DNA from: Ehrlichia ruminantium str. Welgevonden
GTDB lineage: Bacteria > Pseudomonadota > Alphaproteobacteria > Rickettsiales > Anaplasmataceae
NCBI RefSeq assembly: GCF_000026005.1
Contig: NC_005295.2
Location: forward strand, 992,001-1,056,000
Length of the DNA: 64,000 nt
Direction of reading: 5' to 3'
The stretch's first letter is position 1. Every line of letters begins with the position of its first letter. The notes under the pieces are model-generated. The model ran no database searches and had not been told where the DNA came from. It worked only from the letters and a program-made list of their open reading frames with translations. Positions 1 to 10,878 of the stretch are shown one piece after another. The position numbers and the translations under genes are program-made.

Positions 1-47
1 TGCATATTACGACGTGACTTTGACTTTTTTCTTTTTGGTACAGCCAT
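1..47 (-). CDS. rpmF: 50S ribosomal protein L32, 5' end only
   Basis: The reverse strand reads MAVPKRKKSKSRRN from an ATG at 47 down to the window edge. This is the highly conserved basic N-terminus of bacterial L32, a small protein of the large ribosomal subunit. Only about 15 codons are visible; the zinc-ribbon or C-terminal part lies outside. A GGAG sits nine bases upstream of the ATG and supports the start. The gene diverges from tgt. The identity rests on a short but very characteristic stretch. Confidence 0.85.
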   Translation of the reverse strand, partial: MAVPKRKKSKSRRNM

Positions 48-190
48 TAATATAAACTCCACAATTTAAAACACCAGGGTACATTATCAGTGAAAAAACA
101 TAAATTAGCAAATATTTTTCAACTAAACTCTAGTAAAAATTTATAAAATAACTTAAACATTACTTAAAGTATTAAATTTTTACATTGTTC

Positions 191-1384
191 ATGTATAAAA
201 ATTTCCAATTTAAAGTAAAACATCAACATAATAATGCAAGATTATGTATGATACACACACCCCATGGAGTAATTAATACTCCAGCATTTATATTTTGTGC
301 AACAAAAGCAGCTGTAAAAGCTGTTGATATTTCAAAAGTAAAAGAATCTAATACACAGATAATATTATCTAATACTTATCATTTAATGTTACAACCTGGA
401 GAAGATATTATAAAAAAATTAGGTGGGCTACATAAAATTACGGGATGGGATAGACCAATACTTACAGATTCAGGTGGATATCAAATCTTCAGCTTAGGGT
501 ATGGATCAGTATCACAAGAAATAAAAAGTGCAGGAAGACCACATAAATCTAAAACTTTAATATCAATTAATGAAGAAGGTGCTATCTTTAAATCCTATAT
601 TAATGGTAACATATACCACTTAACTCCTGAAAAATCTATACAGATTCAACACAAACTAGGAGCAGATCTCGTTGTAGTACTAGATGAATGTACACCATTT
701 CACATAAGCTATGATTACACAAAAAATTCAATGTACATGAGTAACCGTTGGGCTATTAGATGCATCAATGAGTTTAAAAAAATCAATGATAATTCCCAAG
801 CATTATATGGAATAATTCAAGGAGGAATTTATGAAGATTTAAGACGAGAAAGCTGTAACTTCATCAATAATACCCCATTTTTTGGACATGCAATAGGTGG
901 TTCACTAGGAAATTGTAAACAACAAATGTACGATATTGTTTCTTTTACATCAGAAAAATTAAATAGAGATCGTCCCATACATCTCCTAGGTATAGGTAAT
1001 ATTAATGATATTTTCCAAGGAGTAAAATCAGGAATAGATACTTTTGATTGTGTCTACCCTACAAGATTAGCTAGACATGGTGGAGCATTAATAAAAGTAC
1101 AATATAGAAATGAAGAAAATGCTACTAAAGAATATATTAATTTACGAAATGAAAGATTTAAGATAGATACAAACCCTATAGAAGCAGATTGTAAATGTTT
1201 TACATGTTCTCATCATTCACGAGGATATATACACCATCTCCTAAAAGCACAAGAAATACTGGCTCATAGTTTACTTACAATACATAACATATACTTTATG
1301 AACAATCTAATGAGTGCCATTAGAGAATCTATATTGAATAACACACTAGATATAGAACAAAAAAAATGGGTGGTAACATCATAA
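191..1384 (+). CDS. tgt: queuine tRNA-ribosyltransferase
   Basis: This enzyme exchanges guanine-34 for a queuine precursor in the anticodon of GUN-reading tRNAs. The 397-residue frame has the family landmarks in order: TDSGGYQIFS with the catalytic aspartate region, GGSLGN, the DCVYPTRLARHGGAL segment carrying the nucleophile aspartate, and a zinc site in DCKCFTCSHHSRGYIHHLL near residue 335. The length is normal. A TTG at 185 is possible, but the ATG at 191 begins the usual N-terminus; no clear ribosome-binding site is seen for either. The stop is followed within about ten bases by a tandem array. Confidence 0.93.
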   Translation: MYKNFQFKVKHQHNNARLCMIHTPHGVINTPAFIFCATKAAVKAVDISKVKESNTQIILSNTYHLMLQPGEDIIKKLGGLHKITGWDRPILTDSGGYQIFSLGYGSVSQEIKSAGRPHKSKTLISINEEGAIFKSYINGNIYHLTPEKSIQIQHKLGADLVVVLDECTPFHISYDYTKNSMYMSNRWAIRCINEFKKINDNSQALYGIIQGGIYEDLRRESCNFINNTPFFGHAIGGSLGNCKQQMYDIVSFTSEKLNRDRPIHLLGIGNINDIFQGVKSGIDTFDCVYPTRLARHGGALIKVQYRNEENATKEYINLRNERFKIDTNPIEADCKCFTCSHHSRGYIHHLLKAQEILAHSLLTIHNIYFMNNLMSAIRESILNNTLDIEQKKWVVTS

Positions 1385-2040
1385 GATAAATATTGATTAT
1401 ACAATATATTGTACTTTAATTGATTACATTTAAAAAATTTTAATCAGTAATTACTTAATAGAAATACATACTCATAAAAACCTAATATTTTCAAATTAAT
1501 ACACTATTAAGAATCTTTCTAAAATCACTTACCACTGCTCATAGCTAAACAAATATATTCTTATTAACACAACTTGTTACATTATTTCTTACATCAATAA
1601 AAACTATAATAAATGATTAATTATACAATATATTGTACTTTAATTGATTACATTTGAAAAATTTTAACCAACAATTTTATATAGAAATACAAATTCGTAA
1701 AAACCTAGTATTTTCAAATATACATCTTTCTCAAATAACTTACCACTACTCATAGCTAAACAAATATATTCTTATTAAAACAACTTGTTACGTTATTTCT
1801 TACATCAATAAAAACTATAATAAATGATTAATTATACAATATATTTACTTTAATTAATTACATTTGAAAAATTTTAATCAGTAATTACTTAATAGAAATA
1901 CATACTCATAAAAACCTAATATTTTCAAATTAATACACTATTAAGAATCTTTCTAAAATCACTTACCACTGCTCATAGCTAAATAAACATATACTTACTA
2001 AAACATGTTATGTTCTTTCTTACATTAATAAAAATTATGG
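1385..2040. repeat. tandem array, about 3 units of 211-224 bp
   Basis: The motif ATTATACAATATATT recurs at about 1396, 1620 and 1831, giving units of 224 and 211 bp. Units 1 and 3 are almost the same: 1441-1549 and 1875-1983 appear identical over about 109 bases. Unit 2 (1620-1830) is more diverged and lacks part of the middle, so the order is A-B-A. The array begins immediately after the tgt stop and lies between convergent tgt and pstB. The rest of the spacer to 2222 shows nothing recognisable. Confidence 0.9.
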
Positions 2041-2222
2041 CAAGTATATACCCTAACTTTATCTCAAGTGTGAGTTTCAAAACATCTTATTTAGTAATAT
2101 ACTAATTACATAGTACCTTACACTATCATAAATCTCCTAACCAAATTAGCAATTATTGCCTATATTAAATACAATATAAAATTCATTGCTATAACTTGTA
2201 GTATTTCTTATAAAAAAAAATG

Positions 2223-2984
2223 TTATAAATGATCTACTATATATCTTTTCGTTTTACTTGACTGTGGGTTTTTAAATATTTCATCAGTAGTATTATATTC
2301 TATCAACTTACCAGACTCAAAAAATGCTACTTTATCAGATACTTTACGTGCTTGTTTCATAGAATGAGTAACTACAATAATGGTAAAATTCTTTTTTAAG
2401 TTTTGTATAAGATTTTCAATAACACTAGTAGCAAAAGGATCGAGAGCAGAACATGGTTCATCCATTAATAACATTGTTGGTTTCACAGCAATAGCACGTG
2501 CTATACACAAACGTTGCTGCTGCCCACCTGATAACTCAAAAGCATTATCCTTTAACCTATCAGACAATTCTTCCCATAAACCAACACTAGTTAAACTTTT
2601 TTCAACTATTTCATCTAATTTTTTCTTATTCTTAGCTAATCCATGTAACTTCGGCCCATATGCAACATTATCATATATAGATTTAGGAAAAGGATTAGGT
2701 TTTTGAAATACCATACCAACCTTGGCACGTAAAAGTACTACATTTGTATTAACAGAGCAAACATCTATATTCTCAATTATCAATTCACCTTTGATTTTAC
2801 AATTCGACACAAAATCATTCATACGATTAAAACATCGAAGAAACGTAGATTTACCACATCCTGAAGGACCTATAAAAGCAGTAACTTCTCTTTTATATAT
2901 GTCTAAACTGATATTATGTAAAACTTGGTTACTATCATACCATAAATTCAAATTTTTAGCTGAAGCATGAATCTCTATCGACAT
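2223..2984 (-). CDS. pstB: phosphate ABC transporter ATP-binding protein
   Basis: PstB powers high-affinity phosphate import through the PstCA membrane channel on the cytoplasmic face. The 253-residue protein has Walker A GPSGCGKS at residues 39-46, a Q-loop in [19 protein letters not shown], the signature LSGGQQQRL near 150, Walker [13 protein letters not shown] near 172 and the switch histidine in VVTHS. The [17 protein letters not shown] segment is typical of PstB rather than other importers. The pstA, pstC and pstS genes are not next to it. It lies just downstream of dapB with a 20-base gap, so it may be cotranscribed with that group. Confidence 0.93.
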   Translation of the reverse strand: MSIEIHASAKNLNLWYDSNQVLHNISLDIYKREVTAFIGPSGCGKSTFLRCFNRMNDFVSNCKIKGELIIENIDVCSVNTNVVLLRAKVGMVFQKPNPFPKSIYDNVAYGPKLHGLAKNKKKLDEIVEKSLTSVGLWEELSDRLKDNAFELSGGQQQRLCIARAIAVKPTMLLMDEPCSALDPFATSVIENLIQNLKKNFTIIVVTHSMKQARKVSDKVAFFESGKLIEYNTTDEIFKNPQSSKTKRYIVDHL

Positions 2985-3004
2985 ACCTTATTATACCAAA
3001 ATAA

Positions 3005-3799
3005 TTACTGTGTCACCATCATATCTGACATTGTATATATACCACAAGGTTGTCCTATTAACCATAAAGCTGCCTTTAGAGCGCCTTTTGCATAAACATT
3101 TTTATTCGTAGCTCTATGACTAAATTCTATAACATCCTCATCACCAGCAAAGATAATTTTATGATCACTAAGTCCTACCCCACCTCTAGACACAGCATAT
3201 CCTATACTCTTATTATCTTGTCTACTTTCCTGACCACCTTTTATATACTGATTCATCCTAAATTGAACATTCATACCCCTTGCTGCAGCTTTTCCCAACA
3301 TCAAAGATGTACCAGATGGAGAATCCTTTTTATACCTATGATGTATTTCCCATATTTCTACATCATAACCAGACAACATTCTTGTAGCATCCTCAACTAA
3401 TTTTAACAGTATATTCATACTAAAACTTAAGTTAGCACTCCACAAAAAAGGTACACTCTTAATATAATCTTGAAAAACCATATCTTCACTTATTCCAGTA
3501 GTACCACTTACCATAGGTTTCTTTTTTAGTTCAGCCATTTTCATACATTCTATCATGGTATTAGGATTAGTAAATTCTATGACAACATCTGAAACATCAA
3601 AAAGATGCTCTAAAGAATCAGTAATTTTCGCATCACAATTACATCCAATAACGACACCTAATACCTTACCAACATATTCACTGCCTATACGAACAAGTCC
3701 TGCACTTACCTCAGCAATATCACTTGCAGATATTTCACTCACCAAATGCCTACCCTGCCTACCTAAACAACCAACTATCCCTACTTTCACTTTATTCAT
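3005..3799 (-). CDS. dapB: 4-hydroxy-tetrahydrodipicolinate reductase
   Basis: DapB carries out the NAD(P)H-dependent reduction step of the diaminopimelate/lysine pathway. The 264-residue protein starts with the Rossmann motif GIVGCLGRQGR at residues 7-17. It has SGTTGIS in the middle and the substrate and catalytic motif EIHHRYKKDSPSGTS near 155-170. Its ATG overlaps the TGA stop of the upstream flavin reductase-like gene as ATGA, which indicates translational coupling. The length is normal for the family. The pathway fits the retention of diaminopimelate synthesis in Ehrlichia. Confidence 0.94.
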   Translation of the reverse strand: MNKVKVGIVGCLGRQGRHLVSEISASDIAEVSAGLVRIGSEYVGKVLGVVIGCNCDAKITDSLEHLFDVSDVVIEFTNPNTMIECMKMAELKKKPMVSGTTGISEDMVFQDYIKSVPFLWSANLSFSMNILLKLVEDATRMLSGYDVEIWEIHHRYKKDSPSGTSLMLGKAAARGMNVQFRMNQYIKGGQESRQDNKSIGYAVSRGGVGLSDHKIIFAGDEDVIEFSHRATNKNVYAKGALKAALWLIGQPCGIYTMSDMMVTQ

Positions 3800-4290
3800 A
3801 ATGGATCACCTATAGCCATATACTGTCCTCTATAATATACTAAAGGACTATCTTTACTATCTAATTTAGAACAATCTATGACTTGACCAATTATAATTTT
3901 ATGATCCCCACCATCATACACATATTTTTTGATACAGTATATATAAGAGATACAACCACTAATCATTGGAACCCCATCCATAATATCATATTGAAAATCT
4001 TCCCAATTTTGAAGATCACACTCTGCAAAATTCTTAGATATTTCTTTTTGCTTAGAGCTTAATATATTAACAACAAATTTTTTACAGGTAGCAAATACTT
4101 TAAACCGCGAAGCAGATTTTTCAATTGAAAATAATACCATAGGTGGAGCTAATGATACAGAATTAAAAGAATTAACAGTAATGCCGTGCATAGTTCCAGC
4201 TTCACTAACTGTAGTAACAATTGTTACACCAGTAGCAAATTGACCTAAGCAAGACTTAAGATAAGCTTTAGAAAAACCACCTACTTGCAT
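3796..4290 (-). CDS. flavin reductase-like FMN-binding protein
   Basis: The 164-residue protein matches the flavin reductase-like domain (HpaC/FRP type), which binds FMN and uses NAD(P)H to make reduced flavin for a partner oxygenase or other acceptor. Family signatures include GQFATGVTIVTT near the N-terminus, GITVNSFNSVSLAPPMVLFS, and the late GDHKIIIGQV segment followed by PLVYYRGQY. No oxygenase partner is adjacent, so the electron acceptor is unknown. The gene precedes dapB with a 4-base overlap. The family call is good; the physiological role is open. Confidence 0.8.
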   Translation of the reverse strand: MQVGGFSKAYLKSCLGQFATGVTIVTTVSEAGTMHGITVNSFNSVSLAPPMVLFSIEKSASRFKVFATCKKFVVNILSSKQKEISKNFAECDLQNWEDFQYDIMDGVPMISGCISYIYCIKKYVYDGGDHKIIIGQVIDCSKLDSKDSPLVYYRGQYMAIGDPL

Positions 4291-4343
4291 TTACCTATAT
4301 ACCTTAACAACAATCAAGAAACTAAAGTAATTTTTCACAAACA

Positions 4344-5225
4344 TTATCTCATAATCCTACCAAGCAAAGCACCCAGGAACAAGATCATCCCTACATATAT
4401 ATTGATTTTAAACATATACATACATTTTCCTGGATTGTCAAAATCTGATTTTTTATATTGATAATAGAAAACCCCAGCTATAATAAGCATAGCGAGATAA
4501 AATATAGGATGCAATACAGCAATAATACCAGCTGATACCCACATTGTTATAACAATAATGTACAATCTTTTAATCCATGACCTGATATTATCACCAAATT
4601 CTATAGCAGTAGATTTTAAACCTAGTTGCATATCATATTTTTTATCCTGTGCAGCATATATAGTATCGTAACCCAATGTCCAAAAAATACATCCAATATA
4701 AAGCAAAACACTACTCAATGCTAAATGCCCAATAACCATAGTACATCCCATCAATACTCCACTATTAAACACTATTCCTAATAATAATTGTGGCCAAGAA
4801 AAACACCTTTTAGCCAGTGGATATAAAATTATGAGAACCATAGTCACAAGGCTTATTTTTACTGTATACATATTAGTAAACACAAGTAAAACACTTGCAC
4901 ATAGTAACAATACTGCTAACACTTTTAATGCTTGAAAAACACTCAAACTACCATTAGCTAACGGTCTACTTTTAGTTCGTTCAACCGCTATATCTATTTT
5001 CCTATCACAAATGTCATTAATTATACAACCAGCAGATCTCATAAGGAATGAACCTACAAGACATAGAAACATATATAAAGTATCACGCAATAGATTATTA
5101 GATACTAAAAGTATACTTGTACAACTAGGAAAAACTAATAAACAAATTATCCACACACTATGTAATCTTAATAAAAAATAATATCCTTTAAAATCTGAAA
5201 GAACATCCTTAAGTTTACATAACAT
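4344..5225 (-). CDS. ubiA: 4-hydroxybenzoate polyprenyltransferase
   Basis: UbiA attaches the polyprenyl tail to 4-hydroxybenzoate in ubiquinone synthesis. This integral membrane protein of about 293 residues has the two aspartate-rich motifs of the family: INDICDRKIDIAVERTKSRP near residue 90 and DTIYAAQDKKYDMQLGLKS near 190. Several hydrophobic helices lie between them. An ATG also exists at 5231, but AGGAG directly abuts it. The same AGGAG lies six bases before the ATG at 5225, so I chose 5225. A 54-base gap separates it from the flavin reductase gene. Confidence 0.9.
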   Translation of the reverse strand: MLCKLKDVLSDFKGYYFLLRLHSVWIICLLVFPSCTSILLVSNNLLRDTLYMFLCLVGSFLMRSAGCIINDICDRKIDIAVERTKSRPLANGSLSVFQALKVLAVLLLCASVLLVFTNMYTVKISLVTMVLIILYPLAKRCFSWPQLLLGIVFNSGVLMGCTMVIGHLALSSVLLYIGCIFWTLGYDTIYAAQDKKYDMQLGLKSTAIEFGDNIRSWIKRLYIIVITMWVSAGIIAVLHPIFYLAMLIIAGVFYYQYKKSDFDNPGKCMYMFKINIYVGMILFLGALLGRIMR

Positions 5226-5231
5226 ATACAT

Positions 5232-7432
5232 CTCCTAACATTACACACACTACATATATTTATCAAAAGTAGAAATACATGTATATTAAATCATATAATT
5301 ATTCTTTAAAATACTTTTTGATTAGATAACCTATGCTTGCAAATGATATCATAAAAAATAGATAATCAATCTAACAAACCCAATTAATGCATATACTCAT
5401 ATTTTTATTTGAAATTCATAACTTGTAAACAGAAAGTTAAATGTAAACTGTTGCACTTATAAAAAATAAATACTCTTTTATTAATCAATATCTTAATGAT
5501 CTATGAATACAAATACTTACCTTAGAGTATGAATTATTGGATTAATACCAAAATTCTATTTTTTAGCAAGAAATACCACATAATAAATAACTCACAAAAC
5601 CCCCTTCAAACTCATTGTAATAATCAGTTGATAATAAATTAATTAAATATCTACATAGTTTAAATAATATTATGAATAATTTATTACAGTACACATCATT
5701 GCCAATAATCCTTTTAGGATAAACAATACTATTGACATACAGAACATACAAATTTAAACTTACTTATGAATTCTCCATCTATAATTTTATAGTACACTTA
5801 TTAAAAAGAGTAAGTATTATCAAGTTAGTAGCTACCAAAATTAAATTGTAAGTAAATTATTCCCAGTAATTTTTTATCACTAATTCTCATTATCTATTCT
5901 CCATACTATTAACATATGGGAACTATAAATTCAAAGTCATTCTAAATCCCGATCTAAGAATAATATCATCTCATTAAAAATAATTAACTATACCATAAGT
6001 CTCTATAATGTATTAATTAATGTATATTACTTGATTCTCAGAAATAATCTGAGAATTGTGGTAAAGTCTGCAATGATTATTGATATCCGTCCCAAAAATA
6101 CTTAACTTGTTAACTATGATCTACATTATCAGTACATTTCCTAAGAATAGACTCATAATATCTAACGATAACTATAAAAATTAAGAAGATAACCTTGCTC
6201 ACTCAACAATTTACACAAGTTATCAATAGATAATTAAGGTAGTAATATTGAGCAATCTACATATACTCCTATACTATTTAGAACAAAAATATATGATCTT
6301 TCATGTTACATAAAAATGTCATACCTACATAAACATACAAAAACGTGATTCTAATAATATTTAATTAACATATTACTTAATAACACACCTAGAACAAATA
6401 CTATAAAACACATTCATTCCTATATCACGTAATATAGAAAGTACACATAGAAAATATTAAGTTACCTTACTGATATTGTTATAATACCAATAGACTTATA
6501 CAAATATACTTACATTAATCATAATAGAGAATTTCTTAAACTCTATGTAATAACAGTATTACATAAATACACTCATCTATACACTAGCTAGTATAGCAGA
6601 ACTCATACACACATAAAACACTACTACACATTTTAACATTTTTACAAAGTAATCACAAAAACATCTACAGCTCACAATTACTTTATGGAACATAATACTT
6701 CATCACATAATCTTACTTCATCTATATTAACCAGGATAAGAAAATCATATACAAAATATTTTATCGTTCTTACTCTAATACAGAGTTATATAAATACACC
6801 AACTGTAATAGAAAATTATATAGTATTACAGTAACCTAATTGCACGCTATACTTTATAAATACGTTCCAAATACAAAACAAACTTACTGGTAAACATATA
6901 TACAAAATTTTAGATGCTAATAAATTAATATATAGAATATAGACAATATTACCTTATATTAACAAATTATACAGATAAAAAAATCATTCAAAAAAGTGTA
7001 TTCGTACACATTAACTTTAATAATAAGTTACAGGGATTATATAATAAGATTTATATGATCATACCAATAACAATTTATAATTAACAGCAATCACATCCTC
7101 ACAAATTAAAAAAAGATCATAAACAAATGCTTATACTAACTTAATAATATTTACTTAACTATAGAAATCATATTTAAAACAACTATCAAAAATAGTTTTA
7201 TATTTACACTAAGTTTTAGTAGTAACACTATTTATTTACTAAGATTTAAAATAAAATTATTTCCTTTTTTATTACACAAAATCCATCATATAATGTTTAA
7301 TAATCAGAGAAATAAAATCATATAGCAGATCATTAGCTTTATGAATAAAAAATGTATTGCTACTCTTGACAAACATCAGATAACATGTAAGTATTTAGCA
7401 TACTTTTAACTTTCTATAAAGAGGATTTTAGT
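5232..7432. other. 2.2 kb spacer without recognisable genes
   Basis: The spacer lies between ubiA (leftward) and rpmH (rightward) and is extremely AT-rich with stops in all frames. The one 62-codon frame at 5563-5751 has no family resemblance and no ribosome-binding site. I see two modest perfect hairpins: ATTCTCAGA with TCTGAGAAT at 6034-6056, and TATGTAATA with TATTACATA at 6544-6565. No tRNA, clustered DnaA boxes or tandem array is evident. It may hold promoters or decayed sequence. Confidence 0.6.
7366..7393 (+). promoter_or_regulatory. candidate rpmH promoter
   Basis: A consensus TTGACA lies at 7366-7371 and is followed after 16 bases by TAAGTA, a weak -10. The start codon of rpmH is about 40 bases downstream, with GAGG at 7421. 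The -35 is a perfect match but the -10 is poor, so the exact start is uncertain. This is the only full TTGACA I noticed near the rpmH end of the long spacer. Confidence 0.4.
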
Positions 7433-7567
7433 ATGAGGCAGACCTTTCAGCCCAGTAGGATTGTACGTAAGCGTAGACATGGCTTCAGAACGAGAATGTC
7501 AACGCGAATGGGCAGAAAGATTCTAAATCGTAGGCGTACTCAAGGTCGCCGTGTTTTATGCGCTTAA
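7433..7567 (+). CDS. rpmH: 50S ribosomal protein L34
   Basis: The 44-residue frame reads [18 protein letters not shown], followed by [17 protein letters not shown] and ending GRRVLCA. This is the standard L34 sequence, a small very basic protein of the large subunit. GAGG lies about nine bases before the ATG. The end overlaps the start of rnpA by ten bases, the classical rpmH-rnpA pair, so the two are likely translated from one message. Its GC content is clearly above the surrounding spacer, as expected for a conserved gene. Confidence 0.97.
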   Translation: MRQTFQPSRIVRKRRHGFRTRMSTRMGRKILNRRRTQGRRVLCA

Positions 7568-7926
7568 ATGGCATAGTAACAATAAAAAAAAGAGAGGATT
7601 TTTTATTCGCACAGCATAATGGTTGTTTTATAGGGAGTTTTGGCTTATTTTTACAGGTTGTTCGTGAATCATCTAAGCCTCTACAACATGATGTTATCAG
7701 GGTTGGTTTTACAGTAAGTAAAAAAGTTGGTAATGCTGTTGTACGTAATAAGGTTAAGAGACGTTTTCGTGTACTAGCAGAAAGTGTTATAGTACAGCAT
7801 GCTAGGAAAGGTTATTATTACATATTAATAGCTAGTAAAGATACACCGAAAATAAGTTTTCAAGATATGTTATCTAGGTTAGCTAGCTATCTTAACACAT
7901 CACGTGTATATTCTAAAACACTATAA
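7558..7926 (+). CDS. rnpA: ribonuclease P protein component
   Basis: RnpA is the protein subunit of RNase P, which cleaves the 5' leader from pre-tRNAs. The 122-residue protein has the family core: [20 protein letters not shown] near residues 50-70, with the conserved RNR-type RNA-binding helix, and a basic N-terminus [15 protein letters not shown]. The ATG lies inside the rpmH end. This overlap is usual for the pair and suggests coupled translation. The 5' end of the following transporter frame could also overlap, but a later start there is more likely. Confidence 0.93.
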   Translation: MRLNGIVTIKKREDFLFAQHNGCFIGSFGLFLQVVRESSKPLQHDVIRVGFTVSKKVGNAVVRNKVKRRFRVLAESVIVQHARKGYYYILIASKDTPKISFQDMLSRLASYLNTSRVYSKTL

Positions 7927-7972
7927 CCAAATAACATTACCAGATAGTGCTTCTAATTTTTCATTTCTAACT

Positions 7973-9304
7973 ATGTATGGAGTTTACAATATGGTTATAT
8001 TCAATATTTTACTATTAATATCAGCACTTATGGTATTATCTACAGGTGTCTATTTATCAATAAAATCAAATTTTTTACAAATTAGAAAATTACCACAGGC
8101 AATATCACTAATTACAAAATCTAAATATCGCGACAAGTCATTCTCCATAGCAGCATTATGCACAATTATCGGAGGAAATTTAGGAGTTGGAAATATTTCA
8201 GGAACAGCAGTTGCATTAAAATCAGGAGGTCCTGGATTTGCACTTTGGATGATAATTGTTGTAGTAATTTGTTCAATTATAAAATATGTAAACTGCTATA
8301 TAAGCATAGACACACGCACTAAAATGGACAATGGTTACTTTGGTGGACATGCAATGTATTTCAAACGTGTATTCAAAACAAATAAAGTTAATATTTTATT
8401 TGCAATACTGATAGTATTATGCACTATCACCGCAGGAAATTTTGTACAAGTTAATTCCTTAGTAATACCTATGAAACTAATAAATCAGCCTCCAATAATA
8501 GGAGGGTTATTTATGATGTTAGCATTTCTCTTTATTACAGGGTTAAAGCTAGAGAATATTGCACTACTAATCTCAAAAATTGTACCAATAATGGCTATAG
8601 CTTACTTAATACTATCATTTAGTGTACTATATAAATTCCATGATAACATAATTCCTTCTATAAAATTAATGTTCTCCAGCTTCCTTAATTTTGATAGCTT
8701 TAAAAATGGAATGATATCAGCGTTTATATTAGAAACCTTGCATTTAATTCAAGTTGGAGCTTTTAGAGGTATATTTGCAACAGACATTGGATTAGGATTA
8801 GAAGGAATCGTACACTCTGCTATAAATAGTGATAGTAAAGACTTTAAAATAACCCAAAGTTTAATATCTATAATATCTCCATTTATAGTGGTAATTGTTG
8901 CAATATTTACCACATTAGTAATACTCGTAACTGATGCATGGCACGGACCATTAGAAAGTACTAACATGTGCATTGCAGCTTTCAAAGCTGCATTTGATTC
9001 TCAATATGTAAATTACATAATTATGATAATCATGTTTTGCTTTTCATTTACCACTATTTTTACTTGGTTTACTTGTGCTAGAAGTAGTTTGTACTATTTT
9101 ACAAATGGCAAGAACAATCTATATATCAAGCTCTGGTATATTTTATTTGTAATAGTACTCCCAATAGGAGCATTATGGGAAGTACAGTTTTTATGGAATG
9201 TAGCTGATGTTTCTATGTCACTTATGTTAATTGTAAATAGCATTGCAATATTAATGATATTTCCACAATATAAGAATAGCATTTTTAAATATAATCTGAA
9301 GTAG
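7973..9304 (+). CDS. alanine/glycine:cation symporter (AGCS) family transporter
   Basis: This is a polytopic membrane protein of about 443 residues with roughly ten hydrophobic segments. The segment GGNLGVGNISGTAVALKSGG near residue 70 is the hallmark of the AGCS family, which imports alanine or glycine with sodium or protons. Other family features are QVGAFRGIFATDIGLG, with small residues in a helix, and the late W-rich helices. A GTG at 7904 would overlap rnpA by 23 bases. ATGs at 7973 or 7991 fall just before the first helix and are preferred. The substrate is inferred from the family. It is followed by a perfect hairpin at 9322-9364. Confidence 0.82.
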   Translation: MYGVYNMVIFNILLLISALMVLSTGVYLSIKSNFLQIRKLPQAISLITKSKYRDKSFSIAALCTIIGGNLGVGNISGTAVALKSGGPGFALWMIIVVVICSIIKYVNCYISIDTRTKMDNGYFGGHAMYFKRVFKTNKVNILFAILIVLCTITAGNFVQVNSLVIPMKLINQPPIIGGLFMMLAFLFITGLKLENIALLISKIVPIMAIAYLILSFSVLYKFHDNIIPSIKLMFSSFLNFDSFKNGMISAFILETLHLIQVGAFRGIFATDIGLGLEGIVHSAINSDSKDFKITQSLISIISPFIVVIVAIFTTLVILVTDAWHGPLESTNMCIAAFKAAFDSQYVNYIIMIIMFCFSFTTIFTWFTCARSSLYYFTNGKNNLYIKLWYILFVIVLPIGALWEVQFLWNVADVSMSLMLIVNSIAILMIFPQYKNSIFKYNLK

Positions 9305-9321
9305 TTAAACATCACTAAATT

Positions 9322-9364
9322 ACTAAAAGTTTTTTTCTTAATGTTTTAGAAAAAAACTTTTAGT
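9322..9364 (+). terminator. 17-bp perfect hairpin after the symporter gene
   Basis: The arms 9322-9338 (ACTAAAAGTTTTTTTCT) and 9348-9364 are exact reverse complements around a nine-base loop. It lies 18 bases after the symporter stop. No uridine run follows the stem, so it is not a textbook intrinsic terminator. It could act as a 3' stabilising hairpin. Confidence 0.55.
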
Positions 9365-10878
9365 AAGCAAGACTAATTACTACATAAATAAGTATATGTT
9401 ACAAAATAATCTATAAAATAAACTTCATATTACCACAAAAATAACTTACCAAATTAACATAATTAAACTTTTAAATAGATGTGAAAATCATAATATCAAG
9501 TACTTAAATATTCAACATTACTCATCATATATTTTTTTTGATTACAGAATTACAACGCTATATAGTAGCAGTTAACATGTCTCTTTTTCACTAATGATAA
9601 GAGTTTTTACAGCTTAAAAAAAAAGATCTTTTCCATTCTATAAATTTTACTATTATTCAAGTTACAGATGCACTATTCTTCTAATAATATATCAAGATTA
9701 AATATATAGAAAGTATCATGTTAGAACAGTAAAATAAGTAAGTGGCAATCAATCACACTAAAAGGTGAGAGTTTGTAAAATGTTAAGTATAATATCAAAT
9801 ATATACGACTATGATATATTCTACTAATATGATGATGATATGTAAGATTAGTACTTAAACATTACTTTATACTTCCACAATGTCTTCTTATCCAAACTGT
9901 AGTTTCACCATTTTCTCATTCCTGTGTTTCACATGCAAAAAAATAAATCGAGCTAGTTTGATAGTACTATCAGATTGCTTAAAAAAAGATAGTGAAATAA
10001 AAGCTTTGCATATAAAACAATAAGCACTTACTAAATGGTATTAATAAACTAAAAAAATCTAGTTAATTTAGCGCAAGCAATTTTCCATCTATGTTAAAGA
10101 TATTTCAAATTATACTCACCAATAATTTATAATAATTATAAGATCTATTTTATATGATTATTTATCAAAAGCTTTAGATAATCACTGGAATTACTAAATA
10201 CTAACTTTAGTGATTAAAAATATTATAAAAATTTATATGGATATTGACCAACATATATTAAGAACTCACTATACTATGCATAAAAAAATAATCGACCAAA
10301 TGTTTAAAGACTACAAAAGTATCATGATAAAATAAATTTGCAAAACATCTCTAAAACATAGTGTTACAAACAAATAACTTTATATTACTAACCAAAAAAG
10401 GTTTAAACTCTTAAATATAATATACTGAACACATGCTTTCCATTATTGATAACTATATAATTTAAGGTACGCTTTATACCAACACATTACACATAATAAA
10501 AACAATATTATACAACATGTTTCATATTCTCTCATCTACCCATACATATAAAAACTATATCATAATTATCACAACATTATGTCCTTAGTACTCATAAGCA
10601 CATTAATTTTTAATTATTATTATAGTTTACATACCTACACAAATAACAATTTTTCATACTGTATTACTTATTATATATCTTACCATGATTTAGTTTACAA
10701 ACCTTGATACTTTTATCATCTATAATAAAAATACAGTTTCTAACTACATACCATTATAATCAATATATCAATTATAATATTTTGAAAATCTATACTTTTT
10801 TAAATCACATTACGTATTTAATATCCCATAATTATTTATGGTTTATCAACTCTCACTTCAATCATCTAACAATATAGC
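9365..10878. other. 1.5 kb spacer without recognisable genes
   Basis: AT-rich sequence between the symporter hairpin and the 142-bp array. I found no frame with coding character longer than about 15 codons, no RNA gene, and no clear repeat beyond scattered similarity close to the array start. Nothing supports a feature here. Confidence 0.6.

Noticed and set aside
2380-2970. Forward-strand frames opposite pstB
   Set aside because: Antisense shadows; pstB is unambiguous on the reverse strand.
5147-5155. Perfect DnaA box TTATCCACA inside ubiA, and another inverted at 12346-12354 in comEC
   Set aside because: Single isolated matches inside genes; no cluster or typical origin context, so not called an origin.
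5563-5751. 62-codon reverse-strand frame in the long spacer
   Set aside because: No ribosome-binding site, no family resemblance, and composition like the surrounding spacer.
7904-7972. GTG start of the symporter inside rnpA
   Set aside because: The added residues are polar and out of family; starts at 7973 or 7991 lie just before the first membrane helix.
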